A stretch of 17,438 nt of DNA from Verrucomicrobiales bacterium (GTDB taxonomy: Bacteria > Verrucomicrobiota > Verrucomicrobiia > Limisphaerales > Palsa-1400), in assembly GCA_028293405.1 (NCBI GenBank), contig JAQGOW010000348.1, positions 1 to 17,438 on the forward strand, read 5' to 3'. Below, in pieces: positions 15,105 through 17,438 of this stretch (positions are counted from its first letter, which is position 1; every line of letters starts with the position of its first letter). A program made the translations under genes and the position numbers. A model generated the notes under the pieces. It had not been told where the DNA came from, did no database searches, and saw nothing but the letters and a program-made list of their open reading frames with translations.

Positions 15105-15133
15105 CAATGGCAAATCGCAAATGGCACATGGCC
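15105..15133 (+). repeat. Short degenerate AATGGCAAA-type words
   Basis: AATGGCAAATCGC is followed by AAATGGCACATGGCC, a degenerate tandem of GGCAAAT/GGCACAT words. I recall similar tracts from intergenic DNA of environmental bacteria. No function is visible. Confidence 0.35.
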
Positions 15134-15170
15134 ACGGGCGAAGTTGATTTTCTGAAGTAGTGGACGCGAT

Positions 15171-15230
15171 GAGGCTTAGATTTTTTGGCGTTTTTGGTAA
15201 TGGCTATGGAAAAAAAGAAGTTAGAGCCTC
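15171..15230. repeat. Imperfect long inverted repeat
   Basis: GAGGCT (15171-15176) plus TTTTTT (15181-15186) mirror AAAAAA (15211-15216) plus AGCCTC (15225-15230), with unequal spacers, forming a loose hairpin about 60 nt long. It is possibly a decayed palindromic element. Confidence 0.35.
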
Positions 15231-15346
15231 CTCACGTCGGCTGCTACGAGGTTTTGGTTTAGGCGTCCCGTTCTTCTGCTTATTCTTACGAAGATTTACC
15301 CGGGTTTATTTAATCGTTAAACTCGAATGTATTTGATCCTGCAAAT

Positions 15347-15375
15347 GGCTCGGCAGGAGCCTCGCCCTACCTGCG
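15347..15375. repeat. Extragenic palindromic-like word
   Basis: GGCTC (15347-15351) pairs with GAGCC (15357-15361) over a 5-nt loop, followed by TCGCCCTACCTGCG. A GGCTCGGCAGGAGCC-type word resembles dispersed repeats I associate with Verrucomicrobiota, but copy number cannot be judged here. Confidence 0.35.
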
Positions 15376-15439
15376 AAAAGCGCGCGGGTTCAAACCGCTT
15401 CCCTTTTAGGCCAAATCCGTTAGGTTGATTTACGGACCT

Positions 15440-15772
15440 ATGCTTGACGACACGCTCTCAAAACTCGAAACCCGAATCCAAAATGCCGGCACGTTGCGCG
15501 ATGATAATCGCGCGGAGCTGTTGCAGCTCATTGCGCAGCTCAAAACGGAGGTTTCCGGACTGTCCGAAACGCATGAGGAGCAAGCGCAGAGCATTGCAAG
15601 TTTCGCGGAGCTATCGACGCATGAAGCGATGCGCGAGAACAAGAATCCGGAAACTTTGAAGCATTCCACTCAAGGCCTCGCGTCGTCCGTTGATGAATTT
15701 GAAAAGACTCATCCGCAACTCGTCGGGGTGGTGAATCGTATCGCGACGACGTTGTCGAACATGGGAATTTAG
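15440..15772 (+). CDS. DUF4404 family protein
   Basis: 110 aa, acidic and helical. The N-terminal half (MLDDTLSKLETRIQN, then DDNRAELLQLIAQLKTEVSGL) and the C-terminal half (STQGLASSVDEFEKTHPQLVGVVNRIATTLSNMGI) match the layout of the DUF4404 family: a short helical hairpin ending in a conserved phrase like FE-x-x-HP-x-L-x-x-x-x-x-R-x-x-x-x-L-x-x-x-GI. There is no signal peptide or catalytic motif, and no function is known. ATG at 15440 is preceded by GGA at a reasonable distance; a TTG at 15425 in the same frame is less likely. The stop is 3 bp before dnaE, so the two are probably co-transcribed. Confidence 0.82.
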   Translation: MLDDTLSKLETRIQNAGTLRDDNRAELLQLIAQLKTEVSGLSETHEEQAQSIASFAELSTHEAMRENKNPETLKHSTQGLASSVDEFEKTHPQLVGVVNRIATTLSNMGI

Positions 15773-15775
15773 CCG

Positions 15776-17438
15776 ATGTCCCGCGCCGAGTTTGTTCATC
15801 TTCACCTGCACAGCGAGTATTCTATGCTCGATGGTGCGTGTCGCGTGGACCGATTGATGGATCGCGCGAAGGAGTTGAATTTTTCGCACATCGCTCTGAC
15901 CGACCACGGTGTGTTGTACGGCGCGATCGATTTTTACAAGGCTGCGAAGAAGAAGGAACTTAAGCCGATCATCGGGTGCGAAGTTTACGTGGCTCCGGGC
16001 AAACACACGGACCGCAAAACGACCAATGGTGGTAAGGATGTTTACAACCATTTAACGGTTCTCGCGAAAAACGAGCAGGGTTACAAAAACCTGGTCAAGT
16101 TGGTCACGATCGCGCACCTCGATGGCTTTTATTATAAGCCGCGCATCGATAAAGAACTGCTCGCCCAGTATCATGACGGGCTGATTGTTCTTTCCGGGTG
16201 CATGAACAGCGAAATTTCGCAGCTGATCCGGCAGGATCAATTGCCGAAAGCGCGCGAGGCGATCGATTGGTATAAGCAAATTGTTGGGCCGGAAAATTTT
16301 TATCTCGAGATTCAAAATCACGGGATTGCTGAACAGGCGAAAATCACCAAGCAACTGATCGCGTGGCATAAGGAATTCGGGCTGAAGTTGGTGGCGACCA
16401 ACGACGTTCACTACGTGAACAAAGCGGATTCGCACGCGCACGATTGCTTGATTTGCATCGGCACGCAGACGCAGTTGTCCGACACGAAGCGGATGACGTA
16501 TCAGCCGGAGCAGTTTTTCCTGCGTTCGGCCGAAGAGATGCAGGCGCGCTTTAGCGAGGTGCCTGAAGCGGTGATAAATACGATGGAAGTGGCTGAGCAG
16601 TGCAATCTCGAGATCAGGCTTAATAAGGAATATCACTATCCGGCATTCGAACCGCCAGCCGGGAAAACGCGTGAAGGAATGTTGCGTGACCTGGTCGCCG
16701 AAGGTTTGAATCTTCGCTACTCGATGCGTGCGCGCGCTGAGGGTGATCGTTTTGTTGTGGAGGGCATCGATGACCCAACTCTCCTGCCGCCCGGTTACGC
16801 CGATCCTGCGGCAGCGACGAAAGCTGTGCTCGATCGCGTGGACACGGAATTGAAGGTTATCGAGACGACCGGTTTCATTTCCTATTTTCTTATCGTGGGC
16901 GACTTCGTTCGTTACGGTCGCAGCAAGGGCATTTCGTGCGTGGCGCGCGGATCAGCTGCAGGTTCGATCGTCACTTATCTTTTGGAAATTTCGAACGTTG
17001 ACCCGATTCGTTACGGGCTACTGTTCGAACGCTTCCTCAATCCCGAACGCGTCAATCCTCCTGATATCGATATCGATTTCGCGGACGATCGGCGCGCTGA
17101 CGTTATCGAATATGTCCGGAATAAATACGGCAGCGAATCCGTCGCCCAAATTATTACCTTCGGCACGATGGGCGCGAAATCCGTGGTGCGCGATGTCGGT
17201 CGCGTGATGGGTTTGAGCTACGGCGAGTGCGATCGTCTCGCCAAAATGATCCCCGCCGAATTGGGGATGGACCTCGAAAAAGCGCTCGCGCAATCGCCGG
17301 ATTTCAAAACCGCCTACGAAACTGAAGAGGTCACGCGCGAGTTGGTCGATACGGCGTTCATCCTGGAAGATTTGGTTCGCAATGCGTCAGTGCACGCGGC
17401 GGGTGTCGTCATCGGTGATCAGCCTTTGGTCAATTTGC
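15776..17438 (+). CDS. dnaE: DNA polymerase III subunit alpha (5' part)
   Basis: 554 codons are visible before the window ends, about half of a typical 1,150-1,200-aa DnaE. This is the replicative polymerase catalytic subunit. The PHP domain begins FVHLHLHSEYSMLDGA (His8, His10, His12) and continues through ALTDHGVLYGAIDFY, IGCEVYVAPG, LSGCMNSEI and ATNDVHYVNKADS, so its metal-site residues look kept. The polymerase core follows, with YFLIVGDFVRYGRSKGIS, VARGSAAGSIVTYLL and PPDIDIDFADDRR, where D430 and D432 correspond to catalytic Asp401 and Asp403 of E. coli. The third catalytic Asp should lie beyond the edge. GGGAA at 15763-15767, inside the end of the upstream gene, is an SD 8 nt before the ATG. 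Confidence 0.98.
   Translation, partial: MSRAEFVHLHLHSEYSMLDGACRVDRLMDRAKELNFSHIALTDHGVLYGAIDFYKAAKKKELKPIIGCEVYVAPGKHTDRKTTNGGKDVYNHLTVLAKNEQGYKNLVKLVTIAHLDGFYYKPRIDKELLAQYHDGLIVLSGCMNSEISQLIRQDQLPKAREAIDWYKQIVGPENFYLEIQNHGIAEQAKITKQLIAWHKEFGLKLVATNDVHYVNKADSHAHDCLICIGTQTQLSDTKRMTYQPEQFFLRSAEEMQARFSEVPEAVINTMEVAEQCNLEIRLNKEYHYPAFEPPAGKTREGMLRDLVAEGLNLRYSMRARAEGDRFVVEGIDDPTLLPPGYADPAAATKAVLDRVDTELKVIETTGFISYFLIVGDFVRYGRSKGISCVARGSAAGSIVTYLLEISNVDPIRYGLLFERFLNPERVNPPDIDIDFADDRRADVIEYVRNKYGSESVAQIITFGTMGAKSVVRDVGRVMGLSYGECDRLAKMIPAELGMDLEKALAQSPDFKTAYETEEVTRELVDTAFILEDLVRNASVHAAGVVIGDQPLVNL

Larger units (their letters stand above)
14696..15439. other. Long non-coding region with inverted repeats and repeat words
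   Basis: 744 bp without a credible gene. It contains a hairpin with a short T-tail, a 9-bp inverted repeat, a perfect TATAAT, an imperfect long inverted repeat and two repeat-like word clusters, listed separately. The rest has nothing I can assign. Confidence 0.75.

Noticed and set aside
16052..16636. 194-codon minus-strand frame opposite dnaE
   Set aside because: dnaE reads through the whole stretch with conserved PHP-domain motifs; the antisense frame is an artefact of high GC3.

Overview
The window looks like chromosomal DNA from a Gram-negative, didermic bacterium, most likely a member of the Verrucomicrobiota (Pedosphaera/Limisphaerales-like). The phylum call is inference. It rests on lipid A and LPS-core genes, a secreted protein with an Ig-like plus InlB-type repeat architecture and a C-terminal region of a kind I associate with that phylum, frequent lack of Shine-Dalgarno sequences, and intergenic DNA rich in short degenerate repeats. 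No phage, transposase, CRISPR array or plasmid gene was seen.

Layout. 1-522 (-): N-terminal part of an RpoD/SigA-type sigma factor that runs off the left edge. 809-884 (+): tRNA-Thr(CGT). 963-2402 (+): short RNase II/R-family (RNB) protein. 2423-4654 (-): large secreted protein behind a recognisable promoter. 4848-5324 (+) and 5325-6563 (-): a single-domain response regulator and a REC-histidine kinase, convergent with no base between their stop codons.

6679-10438 (+): a probable envelope-sugar cluster. It holds a ROK-type sugar kinase broken by an in-frame TAA (homology continues to 7590), a GmhA-like SIS isomerase, lpxK (lipid A 4'-kinase) and a WaaF-like heptosyltransferase that overlaps lpxK by 4 bp. 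The isomerase and heptosyltransferase would supply and attach heptose, and LpxK phosphorylates lipid A, so the cluster serves the inner LPS. 11503-10340 (-): a lipoprotein zinc peptidase of the PF10023 type, overlapping glnS (13314-11500, -) by an ATGA junction; its 3' end runs 99 bp antisense into the heptosyltransferase.

Two long non-coding stretches follow. 13315-14227 contains four blocks of direct repeats with a period of about 10 bp, a near-consensus promoter pointing at glnS across those blocks, five copies of the 7-mer ACCCGTC/GACGGGT including a perfect 20-bp palindrome, and a degenerate repeat cluster. After a small lipoprotein gene (14228-14695, -), 14696-15439 carries further inverted repeats and repeat-like words. 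The window ends with a DUF4404-type gene (15440-15772, +) three bases ahead of dnaE (15776 to the right edge, +), the replicative polymerase alpha subunit.

The most noteworthy items are the helically phased decamer arrays lying in what may be the glnS leader, the interrupted ROK kinase, and the 99-bp antisense overlap of two 3' ends. No complete novel defence or mobile system was recognised.
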